The position numbers and the translations under genes are program-made. Below are positions 23,411 through 31,984 of a DNA stretch of 64,000 bases, in pieces. Every line of letters begins with the position of its first letter. The first letter of the stretch is position 1. The notes beneath the pieces were generated by a model. The model ran no database searches. It was not told the origin of the DNA and worked only from the letters and a program-made list of their open reading frames with translations. Where the stretch lies: contig NZ_AXBF01000005.1 of the NCBI RefSeq assembly GCF_000473205.1, positions 62,001 to 126,000 on the forward strand. Reading direction: 5' to 3'. This DNA is from Pseudophaeobacter arcticus DSM 23566. Its GTDB lineage: Bacteria; Pseudomonadota; Alphaproteobacteria; Rhodobacterales; Rhodobacteraceae.

Positions 23411-25363
23411 ATGGTATCCGAAGACAAGAACGAGGCTCCGACCGCAGCACATGCGGCGGAGGTCAGTGCCGATGCACCGACCGGACAGCGCATAATGCGC
23501 GTGGCGGTCATGGGGCTTGGCGCCCTTGGCGTCGCTATGGCTATCAACCAACAGTTTCTTTTAAACATCCTCGGGTTTCAGCCCTTGGGAAACGCCTATC
23601 TGTATTACCTGATCGGGATTTTTCTCGCGATTGCCTTTCTCACCATGCCCGTCAGCAGATTGCACCCGCAGCGGCTTCAATGGCTGAACCCGGTTCTCGC
23701 AATTGCCGCATTGGTCAGTGCCGGATGGCTTGGGCGGCATGGGCTCGATATCATCCAACGCGGATGGGAATATGACGCGCCGCTGATGGCCGATGTGATG
23801 GCCTCAATCCTGATCATTCTGGTTCTTGAGGGCGTGCGCCGTGCAGGCGGTCCCATCCTTTTGTTCACCGCAATTCTATTTGGCACCTATCCGCTTTACG
23901 CCGGCTACATGCCGGGTTTTTTGTGGGGCACAGAATATTCGTTGATCGGGACAATACGGGCCCATGTGCTTGGGGTTGAATCCATCATTGGCATCCCGAT
24001 GCAAGTGGTGGCCGAATTGGTCATTGGCTTTGTCATCTTCGGCTCGGTCTTGGTCATCACCAAGGGCAGCGATTTTTTCATGGAACTGGCGTCGGCCCTT
24101 CTTGGGCACAGCCGCGGCGGCCCCGCCAAAGTCGCGGTCATGGGGTCCGGCATTTTGGGATCTTTGTCAGGCAGCGTCATATCGAACATTCTGACATCAG
24201 GGCCATTTTCCATCCCGACAATGCGCCGCGTGGGTTACCCCGCCAGCTATGCCGCCGCGATTGAGGCCTGTGCCTCCACGGGGGCGACGCTGATGCCTCC
24301 CGTCATGGGGACTGTGGCGTTTGTCATGGCCTCGTTTTTGGGGGTGCAATATTCGACAATTGTGATTGCGGCGGTCATTCCGGCCTTGCTATTTTATGTG
24401 GCTTTGCTTTTGCAAGTGGATATGTATGCGGCCCGACGTGGGCTCAAAGGCCTGCCTCGCACCGAAATCCCCGCCATTTGGCCGGTGCTGAAATCCGGCT
24501 GGCCCTACCTGTTGAGCCTCGCGGTATTGATCTTTGTCCTGATGGGCCTGCGGATGGAGGCCCGTTCGCCTTACTACGCCTCCCTTGTCATGTTGATCGC
24601 CACCTCGTTCAAAAAAGAAACCCGGCTGTCGCTTCGCCGTGCGAAAGACCTGCTTCTGGATGTTTCTAAGAACATTGCGAGCCTTGTTGCGGTTCTGGCG
24701 GGGATCGGTCTTGTGGTCGGCGGGCTCTCCTACACCGGTGTGGCGGGCGCCTTCGCGCGAGAATTGCTTCTCTATGCCGGAGGCAACACCGCATTGATGC
24801 TGATTGCCGGGGCCGTGACCAGCTTTGTTCTTGGCATGGGGATGACTGTAACCGCCTGCTATATCTTCCTGTCGATCTTGCTTGCCCCCGCGTTGGTTCA
24901 AGCAGGCCTGAACCCGATCGCCAGTCACCTTTTCATTCTATATTGGGGCATGCTGTCCTACATCACCCCACCTGTTGCGCTCGCAGCGATCACAGCGGCC
25001 AATCTGGCCGGATCGCGCCCGATGCAAACCGGGTTCCATGCCATGCGCCTTGGAATGCCGCTGTTCGTGCTGCCGTTTATTTTCGTCTATGATCCGGCGT
25101 TGATCATGGATGGCACGTGGCCGCAGATCATCGAACGCATATCCCTGACATTGATCGCGATCTGGGCAGTCACTTCGGCTTTTGAAAGCTGGATCTACAA
25201 GGTCGGCAGGATCGGCACGGTCAGTCGCATTGCCTTTGGCGCCGGTGGTATTCTGATCATCTTCCCCGAACTGGCGACCAGCCTCATTGGCGGCGCGATC
25301 CTCACCGCCGTGATCGTGGTCAATTTGGGGATTGGACGCCGTAACAGCGCCACCGGAACCTAA
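23411..25363 (+). CDS. TRAP transporter fused permease (4TM/12TM)
   Basis: A 650-residue inner-membrane protein combining the small (DctQ-like, about residues 30-160) and large (DctM-like, about 170-620) TRAP subunits, as usual for TAXI systems. GSGILGSLSGSVISNILTSG (about 236-255) and ASTGATLMPPVMGTVAF are typical large-subunit helices. It imports the ligand of the TAXI receptor with an ion gradient. Its position before the CoA-transferase genes suggests that the solute is a carboxylic acid that is then activated by CoA transfer. Confidence 0.88.
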   Translation: MVSEDKNEAPTAAHAAEVSADAPTGQRIMRVAVMGLGALGVAMAINQQFLLNILGFQPLGNAYLYYLIGIFLAIAFLTMPVSRLHPQRLQWLNPVLAIAALVSAGWLGRHGLDIIQRGWEYDAPLMADVMASILIILVLEGVRRAGGPILLFTAILFGTYPLYAGYMPGFLWGTEYSLIGTIRAHVLGVESIIGIPMQVVAELVIGFVIFGSVLVITKGSDFFMELASALLGHSRGGPAKVAVMGSGILGSLSGSVISNILTSGPFSIPTMRRVGYPASYAAAIEACASTGATLMPPVMGTVAFVMASFLGVQYSTIVIAAVIPALLFYVALLLQVDMYAARRGLKGLPRTEIPAIWPVLKSGWPYLLSLAVLIFVLMGLRMEARSPYYASLVMLIATSFKKETRLSLRRAKDLLLDVSKNIASLVAVLAGIGLVVGGLSYTGVAGAFARELLLYAGGNTALMLIAGAVTSFVLGMGMTVTACYIFLSILLAPALVQAGLNPIASHLFILYWGMLSYITPPVALAAITAANLAGSRPMQTGFHAMRLGMPLFVLPFIFVYDPALIMDGTWPQIIERISLTLIAIWAVTSAFESWIYKVGRIGTVSRIAFGAGGILIIFPELATSLIGGAILTAVIVVNLGIGRRNSATGT

Positions 25364-25379
25364 GTCAGGAGATCTGCGA

Positions 25380-26045
25380 ATGGACAAAAGCGCCCCCAAT
25401 TTGCGCGATGCGGTCGCCCCAATCCCCGACGGCGCATCCGTGATGATCGGCGGATTTGGGTCCTCCGGCATACCCTTCGGTTTGATCGATGCTCTGCTGG
25501 AACAGGGGGCCACAGGATTGACCGTGATCTCGAACAACGCCGGTTCCGGCGAAACCGGGATTGCAAAACTTCTGAAGGCGGGGCGGTTGGCGAAAGTCAT
25601 CTGCTCTTACCCGCGCACACCTGGATCAATCTGGTTCGAAAAACGGTACAAAGCCGGCGAAATCGGCCTTGAAGTGGTGCCTCAAGGCACGCTTGCCGAA
25701 CGTATCCGCGCTGCGGGGGCAGGGTTGGGCGGTTTTCTCACACCGACAGGCTATGGAACGCTCCTCGCCGAGGGCAAGGAAACACGCATGATCGATGGTC
25801 GCGGTTACGTGCTTGAGGCGCCGCTGCATGCCGATTTCGCACTTTTGCGCGCGGAGAATGGCGACAAATATGGAAATTTGAACTTTCATGCGACAGCGCG
25901 CAATTTCAATCCCGTGATGGCAATGGCGGCCCGCCATGCCATTGCCGAAGTCCGGCACCTGTCCGAAACCCCACTGGAGCCCGAGCAGGTCGTAACACCG
26001 GGCATTTTTGTACAAAGCGTCGTGGAATACGGGGTCCGGCCATGA
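25380..26045 (+). CDS. 3-oxoacid CoA-transferase subunit A
   Basis: A 221-residue family I CoA-transferase alpha subunit with the N-terminal signature DGASVMIGGFGSSGIPFGL and SNNAGSGETGIAKLL. It forms a complex with the beta subunit encoded next (ATGA overlap) and moves CoA from succinyl- or acetyl-CoA to an incoming acid. The ATG at 25380, with CAGGAGATC before it, is preferred over an earlier in-frame GTG or ATG at 25332, which lies inside the permease gene. The acceptor is not known; the PcaIJ, ScoAB and AtoDA groups all look similar. Confidence 0.86.
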   Translation: MDKSAPNLRDAVAPIPDGASVMIGGFGSSGIPFGLIDALLEQGATGLTVISNNAGSGETGIAKLLKAGRLAKVICSYPRTPGSIWFEKRYKAGEIGLEVVPQGTLAERIRAAGAGLGGFLTPTGYGTLLAEGKETRMIDGRGYVLEAPLHADFALLRAENGDKYGNLNFHATARNFNPVMAMAARHAIAEVRHLSETPLEPEQVVTPGIFVQSVVEYGVRP

Positions 26046-26677
26046 ATTCACTGACAGATACGCAGCTCGCGGCGCGGGTCGCGCAAGACATTCCAGACGG
26101 CTCCTATGTCAATCTTGGCATCGGAAAGCCCGCGCATGTCGCCAGCCACGTCCCCGAAGGCCGCGAAGTGATCTACCATTCCGAAAACGGGATTTTAGGC
26201 GTCGGCCCGGTACCGCCCGCAGGCACCGAAGACCCCGAGCTGATCGACGCAAGCAAACGATATGTGACCGCCGCGCCCGGAGCCGCCTTTTTCGAACATT
26301 CCGACAGCTTTGCAATGATGCGCGGCGGGCATATAGATATTGCGGTTTTGGGGGCCTATCAGGTGGCAGAAAATGGCGATCTGGCCAATTGGGCAACGCT
26401 TGACGATTCATTTCCACCGGCCGTGGGCGGGGCAATGGACCTTGTCGCGGGGGTGCCAAAGATTCTGGTGATGATGCGGCATGTGAACCGCGACGGCAGC
26501 CCCAAAATTTTGAAAAAATGCACCTATCCATTGACCGGTCTGGGCGTGGTCAGCACGGTTTATACCGATCTTGCGGTGCTTGATGTGACGCCGGAGGGTT
26601 TCAAACTGGTGGAATTGGCACCGGGCAACAGTTTTGAAGAGGTTCAATCCCTGACTGACGCCGAGATCCTGACGTAA
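26042..26677 (+). CDS. 3-oxoacid CoA-transferase subunit B
   Basis: A 211-residue beta subunit. The active-site glutamate is Glu48 in YHSENGILGVGP, which forms the covalent CoA thioester. The central YVTAAPGAAFFEHSDSFAM and KKCTYPLTGLGVVSTVYTD segments are typical. It is coupled to subunit A by ATGA. A 459-bp non-coding stretch follows, so it may end the TRAP/CoA-transferase transcript. Confidence 0.87.
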   Translation: MNSLTDTQLAARVAQDIPDGSYVNLGIGKPAHVASHVPEGREVIYHSENGILGVGPVPPAGTEDPELIDASKRYVTAAPGAAFFEHSDSFAMMRGGHIDIAVLGAYQVAENGDLANWATLDDSFPPAVGGAMDLVAGVPKILVMMRHVNRDGSPKILKKCTYPLTGLGVVSTVYTDLAVLDVTPEGFKLVELAPGNSFEEVQSLTDAEILT

Positions 26678-27136
26678 AGGAAAAGGGGCGAGCATGCGAA
26701 AGCCCAAAGACCGCCTGTCCGACAGGCCTGAAAGCGCGCTCAGGAGCGCCGGGGATCGCGTGAGGGCAAGCGCCAGACCGCAGCGCGGCGCCGGTCGGAC
26801 CCGCCGCCGACATCGGGACATCGCCTCAGACGCAGGCCATGCCCGCATGGGGGAATGCCGGCCGCATTGCGATACGATCGGCCCCGCGCGCGGAGGGTCA
26901 TGGGAGAGGATTGTCATGGCGATTTTTGATGAAATCCTGTATATATCCCGCGCGGGCCGAGGCTCTTGCAGCCCCCTGTGGCCAAGCGAGGAAAGATCTC
27001 GGAAGCGCAGGGCCCTCCGGCACGCCGCGCAGCGACATATCGCCAAAGCCGGACATCGCCGCGCCGCTTGGGCGGGCATAGCGCGCCGTCAAAACCGCAC
27101 TGTTGCGCTGAGACGACAGCAGAAAGGCAGGAGCAC
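26678..27136. other. 459-bp GC-rich gap without a convincing gene
   Basis: Short open frames here have Arg/Ala-rich, low-information translations and are probably chance. CCTGTC-C-GACAGG at about 26713-26725 is a perfect 6-bp palindromic pair with a one-base gap. A short AT-rich segment (GATGAAATCCTGTATATAT, about 26928-26946) could be a promoter for the dehydrogenase. I see no terminator with a T-run. The stretch may be decayed coding sequence. Confidence 0.4.
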
Positions 27137-28873
27137 ATGAACGATCTGGCCCATACAAACGTCCCCGACAGTCGGGGCCTGAACGCATTTCGGACAGATC
27201 CGGCGTTTGCGGCGCTGTTGACCGTGTACCTGCCCAAGGCCCTGCATCCGGTTTTGGAACCACAACTTGACCGGATGGGCCAATTGGTGGGCGACAGATT
27301 GGAACAACTTGCCCTGACATCGGATAAAAATCCGCCACGGCTCTTGCTGCGCGACCGCACCGGAGAACCCTGCCAGCAGATCGAAAAACACCCCGCCTAT
27401 GAGGAGCTTGAACGCGTTGCCTTTGGCGAATTCGGGCTGGCCGCCATGTCGCATCGGGGCGGGGTCTTTGATCAGGCGGACAAACTGCACCCCTTGGCGA
27501 AATATGCACTGGTTTATCTTTTTGTGCAGGCAGAGTTTGGGCTGTGCTGTCCGCTGAGCATGACCGACTCGTTGACGCGCACCCTATGTAAATTCGGCTC
27601 GAACGCGTTGATCGACCGCTATCTTGACCGGCTGACCAGCCAAGACATGAACGAGCTGTTCCAAGGGGCAATGTTCATGACCGAACAAGCCGCAGGGTCC
27701 GATGTTGGCGCGGTTGACACCATGGCCCGCCACGAGAACGGCACATGGAAACTCTATGGGGACAAATGGTTCTGCTCAAATCCGGATGCGGCGCTGGCGA
27801 TGGTGCTGGCGCGGCCTGAAGGCGGCGGAGCGGGCACCCGCGGGCTGTCGCTTTTCCTGCTGCCCCGCCACCTTTCAGATGGCAGCCTGAACGCCTATCG
27901 GATCATACGGCTGAAGGATAAATTGGGCACCCGTTCAATGGCATCGGGGGAAATCACCCTTGAAGGGGCCGAAGCCTATCTGGTTGGCGAGGCCGGGCAG
28001 GGGTTCAAGCAGATGACCGACATGATCAACATGTCACGGCTTGCCAATGGTGTCCGCAGCGCCGGGCTGATGCGGCGCGCCACCTCGGAGGCGTTGTTCA
28101 TCTCTCGCCACCGCACCGCGTTTGGCAAACGCTTGATCGACATGCCACTGATGCGCCGTCAGTTGGCGAAAATGCTTTTGCCGACGGAACAAGGGCGCAG
28201 CATGGTGTTCCACACCGCACGGGTTTTGGACGCGGCGGACCGGGGCGATGCCACGATGGCAAAGGTTTTGCGGATCCTGACACCCCTTGTGAAATTTCGG
28301 ACCTGTCGGGATGCGCGCAAGGTTGCCGGAGATGCCATGGAGGTGCGCGGCGGGTGCGGCTACATCGAGGAATGGTCGGATGCCCGGGTGCTGCGCGATG
28401 CACATCTTGGATCGATCTGGGAAGGCACAAGCAATATCGTCGCACTCGATGTCGGACGCGCGGTGCGCCGTGAAGGCGCGTTGGAGGCTCTGACAGACTA
28501 TCTGATTGCCTGCCTTTCAGAGGTCGAGGACGCGCTGACCTCTCCGATTGCGCAGGCGATTGAAGAGGTCAGCATTTTGATACAGGCCGCCGCAGGAGAG
28601 CATCAATCCGCGCAGGAAGCAGAAACACGCCGCGCGGCCAGCGCGCTTTATAACGTGACATCGGCTGTCTTTCTTGCGTGGGAAAGCGCCCGACTGACCG
28701 CAACAGATCCGGTTGCGGCCACGGATCGCGCGCTGCTGGCGCGTATGGTTTTGTCAGAACGCTTGACGACACGCGATCCGCTTGCCCCCGCCGAACCCGA
28801 ACCGGCCTGGCTGCCCGACCTGTTGCTGCGCGCAGGTCGCGATGCAGTCGCCACACCACACTCCACAAAATGA
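27137..28873 (+). CDS. Large acyl-CoA dehydrogenase, AidB-like
   Basis: A 578-residue acyl-CoA-dehydrogenase-fold protein, longer than the usual 380-400 residues. It has an N-terminal extension to about residue 150, then FMTEQAAGSDVGAVDT, KWFCSNPDA and GTRSMASGEITLEGA, and the catalytic-type WEGTSNIVALD with Glu429. A helical tail follows. The layout resembles AidB and related long family members rather than chain-length-specific dehydrogenases. GGCAGGAGC precedes the ATG at 27137. The MmgE/PrpD gene follows in the same direction, suggesting both act on the acid activated by the CoA-transferase; the substrate is unknown. Confidence 0.82.
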   Translation: MNDLAHTNVPDSRGLNAFRTDPAFAALLTVYLPKALHPVLEPQLDRMGQLVGDRLEQLALTSDKNPPRLLLRDRTGEPCQQIEKHPAYEELERVAFGEFGLAAMSHRGGVFDQADKLHPLAKYALVYLFVQAEFGLCCPLSMTDSLTRTLCKFGSNALIDRYLDRLTSQDMNELFQGAMFMTEQAAGSDVGAVDTMARHENGTWKLYGDKWFCSNPDAALAMVLARPEGGGAGTRGLSLFLLPRHLSDGSLNAYRIIRLKDKLGTRSMASGEITLEGAEAYLVGEAGQGFKQMTDMINMSRLANGVRSAGLMRRATSEALFISRHRTAFGKRLIDMPLMRRQLAKMLLPTEQGRSMVFHTARVLDAADRGDATMAKVLRILTPLVKFRTCRDARKVAGDAMEVRGGCGYIEEWSDARVLRDAHLGSIWEGTSNIVALDVGRAVRREGALEALTDYLIACLSEVEDALTSPIAQAIEEVSILIQAAAGEHQSAQEAETRRAASALYNVTSAVFLAWESARLTATDPVAATDRALLARMVLSERLTTRDPLAPAEPEPAWLPDLLLRAGRDAVATPHSTK

Positions 28874-28881
28874 GACATAAC

Positions 28882-30204
28882 ATGACCCTTGCCCACACCC
28901 TTGGCACATTCGCAACAGGCCCCATCACCCCCGACACGCGCATGACCCGCTTCGTGCATTGCTCTTTATATGACTGGGCCACGGTCGGCCTTGCAGGGCG
29001 CGATGAACCCGTGGCCCGCGCGGCACGCGCGATGGCGCTTCAAACCGCAGGGACCAAAAACAGTGCCACTGTATTTGGCTCCGGTCGTGCGTCACCCGCC
29101 GCCGCCGCACTTGCCAATGGCGCGGCCAGTCATGCGCTTGATTATGATGATACGCATTTCGGGTATCTCGGACATCCAAGCGTTGCGGTGGTCCCCGCAG
29201 CGCTTGCGCTGGCCGAGGCCAAAGCCGCCACAGGCGCGGATTTCATCGAAGCATTGACCGTTGGTCTGGAAACGGCCTGCCGGGTTGGTGCGTGGATGGG
29301 CCGACCGCATTACGAAGCAGGATTTCACCAGACCGGCACATCCGGCGCATTTGGTGCAACCGCAGCAGCGGGGCGGATACTTGGGTTGAACGCGGACCAG
29401 ATGGCACAGGCCTTAAGCCTGACGGCCACACGTGCCGCTGGGTTGAAAAGTCAATTCGGCACAATGGGCAAACCGCTGCATGCAGGGTTTGCCGCCGAAG
29501 TCGGGGTGACCACCGCGCTGCTGGCGCAGATGGGTGCCACTTCGGCCCCCGATGCTCTTGAGGGTCCGCAAGGGTTTGGTCCCACCCATTCCGGCGCGGC
29601 GGAAATTTCTGCCCTGCACAACATCGGTCAGGAGTGGCTGTTTTCGGGAGTGTCCTATAAATTCCACGCCTGCTGTCATGGTCTTCATTCGATGTTGGAA
29701 GCCTTGCGCTCCATCGACCTCACGGACATCCCTGCAAGCGCGATCGACACCGTGTCGATCAACACACATCCGCGTTGGCTCAACGTGTGCAACCAACCCG
29801 CCCCCGAAACCGGCCTGCAGGCGAAGTTTAGTTATCGCCTGACCGCCGCAATGGTGCTCGGCGGGCTCGATACCGCTGCGCTGGACGTCTATAGCGCCGA
29901 AACCTGCGCACGCGGCGACATTTGCGCCCTCCGCGATCGGGTCACGGTAATCCCCGATGACACATTGTCGGACAGCGAAGCACAGGTCTGCATCACTGCC
30001 GGTGAAACGGTGCGCAGCGCACGCCATGATATTCTTACCACCAACGACCCCGACGCGATCAAACTTCGACTGCAAGACAAGTCGGAAACCTTGCTCGGTC
30101 GGGATCTCAGCGCTGCCCTGTGGGAAGACATCTGTTATATAGATAAACCTGACGGGCCTGCCGTGCTTGCGGCGCGCATTGGCACGACGACGCCAAACGG
30201 CTGA
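28882..30204 (+). CDS. MmgE/PrpD-family protein
   Basis: A 440-residue protein of the family of 2-methylcitrate dehydratase, cis-aconitate decarboxylase and iminodisuccinate epimerase. Signature segments are SHALDYDDTHFGYLGHPSV near residue 85 and YKFHACCHGLHSMLEAL near residue 260. There is no prpB or prpC here, so methylcitrate is not implied; a dehydratase or isomerase step on a di- or tricarboxylic acid is a reasonable guess. It starts 8 bp after the dehydrogenase stop and is followed by a hairpin. Confidence 0.83.
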   Translation: MTLAHTLGTFATGPITPDTRMTRFVHCSLYDWATVGLAGRDEPVARAARAMALQTAGTKNSATVFGSGRASPAAAALANGAASHALDYDDTHFGYLGHPSVAVVPAALALAEAKAATGADFIEALTVGLETACRVGAWMGRPHYEAGFHQTGTSGAFGATAAAGRILGLNADQMAQALSLTATRAAGLKSQFGTMGKPLHAGFAAEVGVTTALLAQMGATSAPDALEGPQGFGPTHSGAAEISALHNIGQEWLFSGVSYKFHACCHGLHSMLEALRSIDLTDIPASAIDTVSINTHPRWLNVCNQPAPETGLQAKFSYRLTAAMVLGGLDTAALDVYSAETCARGDICALRDRVTVIPDDTLSDSEAQVCITAGETVRSARHDILTTNDPDAIKLRLQDKSETLLGRDLSAALWEDICYIDKPDGPAVLAARIGTTTPNG

Positions 30205-30224
30205 CGGCTCTGCGTGGCGCAAAG

Positions 30225-30241
30225 AACCGTGAGGCACGGTT
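30225..30241 (+). terminator. Hairpin after the MmgE/PrpD gene
   Basis: AACCGTG-AGG-CACGGTT is a perfect 7-bp stem with a three-base loop, 21 bp after the stop. An imperfect longer hairpin (TGGTCG to CGACCA, about 30256-30302) and the repeat ACATAAG/CTTATGT (30327-30353) follow before the IS30 element. Confidence 0.6.
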
Positions 30242-30367
30242 TGCTTCACATATTTGGTCGTGGCATGCTGGCCTTTCGGATATGGCCGATACCGCGACCA
30301 CCATAGAGCAGGCGCCCCCGTTATTTACATAAGATAGATTATTGGCCTTATGTGGTTGATAAAGCGG

Positions 30368-31471
30368 GTTCCATTTTGGATTGCATCACTGGATAAATTT
30401 CTGATGCAGATCAGGAGGATGTGATGAGACGACCCTACCGCAAATTGAACTTAGATGAACGCAGAATCTTGGCGACAATGCTCCAAGCGAAAGCCACGAA
30501 GACGAAGATCGCAGAAACGCTTGGTCGAGATCGCTCAACGATCCACCGCGAGATCAAGCGCAACTGGTGGCACGACGAGGAAGTTCCGCAGGCTGATGGC
30601 TATTGGCATGTGACAGCGCAAACGCTCGCAGATCGGCGTTACCTGAAGCGCCGTAAATTGGAACGGCACGAGGATTTACGCAACGAAGTGATCGGCAAAT
30701 TGAAGAACGGCTGGTCGCCCGAACAAATCGCAGGTCGGCTTAGAATCGAACCGTGTCCTCCTTACCGGATTTGCCACGAGACAATCTATCAGTACGTCTA
30801 TTCTGAAAGCGGCCAGTCTCAGGAACTTGGCCGGTATCTGCCCGAGCGCCAGAGGAAGCGCAAACCACGCTACGCCCGCAAGGCCCGTGATCGTGTGTTC
30901 CCCTTGGAAATAAGCATTCACAACCGCCCCGACGAGATCAACAACCGTAGCCAGTTTGGCAACTGGGAAGGCGACTTGATGATCTTTGAACGCGCTCAAG
31001 GCAATGCCAACGTGGCGACTTTGATAGAACGTAAGACCCGCTACACGCTGCTGCTGCGCAACAACGACCGCAAGTCACGCCCTCTCATGAACAAGCTGAT
31101 CAACGAGATGTCGCCCCTGCCCGCTGACGCCCGTCGCAGCATTACGTTCGACCGTGGGTTTGAGTTCACATCCTGGCGCGAACTGCACAAAGGCATGGGA
31201 ACCAAATCTTGGTTCTGTGATCCACAGGCCCCGTGGCAGAAAGGATCAGTCGAGAATATGAACAAACGGATTCGCAGATACCTGCCACGAGACACTGCTC
31301 TGCTGGCGCTCCCAAGTCGATATATGAAGTCGATTTGCGACCGCCTGAACGCGACACCGCGCAAATGCCTCGGTTATCGAACCCCGGCCGAAGCGTTTCG
31401 AGATGAACTGATGAAACTGGAGCGGGGATGAAGTACCCTACCCACGCAAACCGATGCAATCAGAATGGAAC
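30368..31471 (+). mobile_element. IS30-family insertion sequence, apparently complete
   Basis: About 1.1 kb, bounded by imperfect inverted repeats: GTTCCATTTTGGATTGCATC at 30368-30387 and, reading inward on the other strand, GTTCCATTCTGATTGCATC at 31453-31471. They enclose one transposase gene. No clear 2-3-bp target duplication flanks it, so the original insertion may have been rearranged. It sits directly beside an IS6-type remnant. Confidence 0.8.
30424..31431 (+). CDS. IS30-family transposase
   Basis: A 335-residue transposase of normal IS30 length. The N-terminal helix-turn-helix is at about residues 8-45 (LNLDERRILATMLQ, then KIAETLGRDRSTIHREIKRN). The catalytic core has GNWEGDLMIFER near residue 178 (first Asp), ITFDRGFEFTSWREL near 240 (second Asp) and the Glu in QKGSVENMNKRIRRY near 275. 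The frame is intact, so the element may be active. An AGGAGG site lies 5 bp before GTGATG; the ATG at 30424 is chosen. Confidence 0.9.
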   Translation: MRRPYRKLNLDERRILATMLQAKATKTKIAETLGRDRSTIHREIKRNWWHDEEVPQADGYWHVTAQTLADRRYLKRRKLERHEDLRNEVIGKLKNGWSPEQIAGRLRIEPCPPYRICHETIYQYVYSESGQSQELGRYLPERQRKRKPRYARKARDRVFPLEISIHNRPDEINNRSQFGNWEGDLMIFERAQGNANVATLIERKTRYTLLLRNNDRKSRPLMNKLINEMSPLPADARRSITFDRGFEFTSWRELHKGMGTKSWFCDPQAPWQKGSVENMNKRIRRYLPRDTALLALPSRYMKSICDRLNATPRKCLGYRTPAEAFRDELMKLERG

Positions 31472-31478
31472 TCACATA

Positions 31479-31830
31479 ATGCCGCGTAGCTCCCCCTTCA
31501 ACCATCATCATTTTTCAGGTGATATCATTCTCCGTGCTGCGTTAGCACTTGCGCTATTCGCTTTCCTGCCAAGATGTTGCCGATCTTCCGGTCGGGCGCG
31601 CATCGACTTATTACATGTGGATGAGACCTGCATACGCGTTGGCAGAAATGGCGCGGCGTGGGATCGATGCAAATGGTCCGTTGGTTGATTACCGTTTGAC
31701 AGCACGGCGGGGTACTAACGCGGCTAAGGCCCTCCTGCGCAAAACTATTCTTCGTGTAGGGCTGCACCGACCCGCATCGATTTGCACGGACGGGACGCCA
31801 ACTTACCGCAAGGGAATCCGGGACGAAAAG
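31479..31830 (+). pseudogene. IS6-family transposase remnant
   Basis: Pieces of an IS6-type transposase occur in shifting frames: SSPFNHHHFSGDIILRA, then RYSLSCQDVADLP, then LHVDETCIRVGRNG, then ANGPLVDYRLTARRGTNAA to ICTDGTPTYRKGIRDE. About 35 residues between the second and third pieces are missing, and at least three frameshifts are needed. The 3' part is cut off at the left end of the Tn3 element. No IS6 terminal repeats were found. Confidence 0.78.
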
Positions 31831-31869
31831 GGGGTAGATTCCGGTAGGGGGCAGGATCGTATCACAAGG
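31831..31869 (+). repeat. Left terminal inverted repeat of the Tn3-family transposon
   Basis: 39 bp starting GGGGTAGATTCCGG and ending CGTATCACAAGG. It pairs with 35584-35622 with one mismatch (A here, G at the other end). Confidence 0.92.
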
Positions 31870-31984
31870 CCCTGACACCCCCTTCTTTCCTCCATTTTGA
31901 ACTCTGTGCCGCCTTTGTGGTGGCGATGATCGCGGTGCGTCCGTTTGGGAGCCGTGACGGTGGCAAGAAATAGGGCTGATTACT

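Noticed and set aside
26694..27140. 148-codon open frame in the gap before the AidB-like gene
   Set aside because: Translation is dominated by Arg, Ala and Gly without a fold-like pattern, it runs into the next gene's start in another frame, and no ribosome site precedes it.
30421..31471. IS30 element as one end of a composite transposon with the Tn3-like element
   Set aside because: The elements belong to different families with unrelated ends; no second IS30 copy is present.
31428..31688. 86-codon open frame after the IS30 transposase
   Set aside because: It is one frame of the frameshifted IS6 remnant (it contains LHVDETCIRVG), not a gene of its own.
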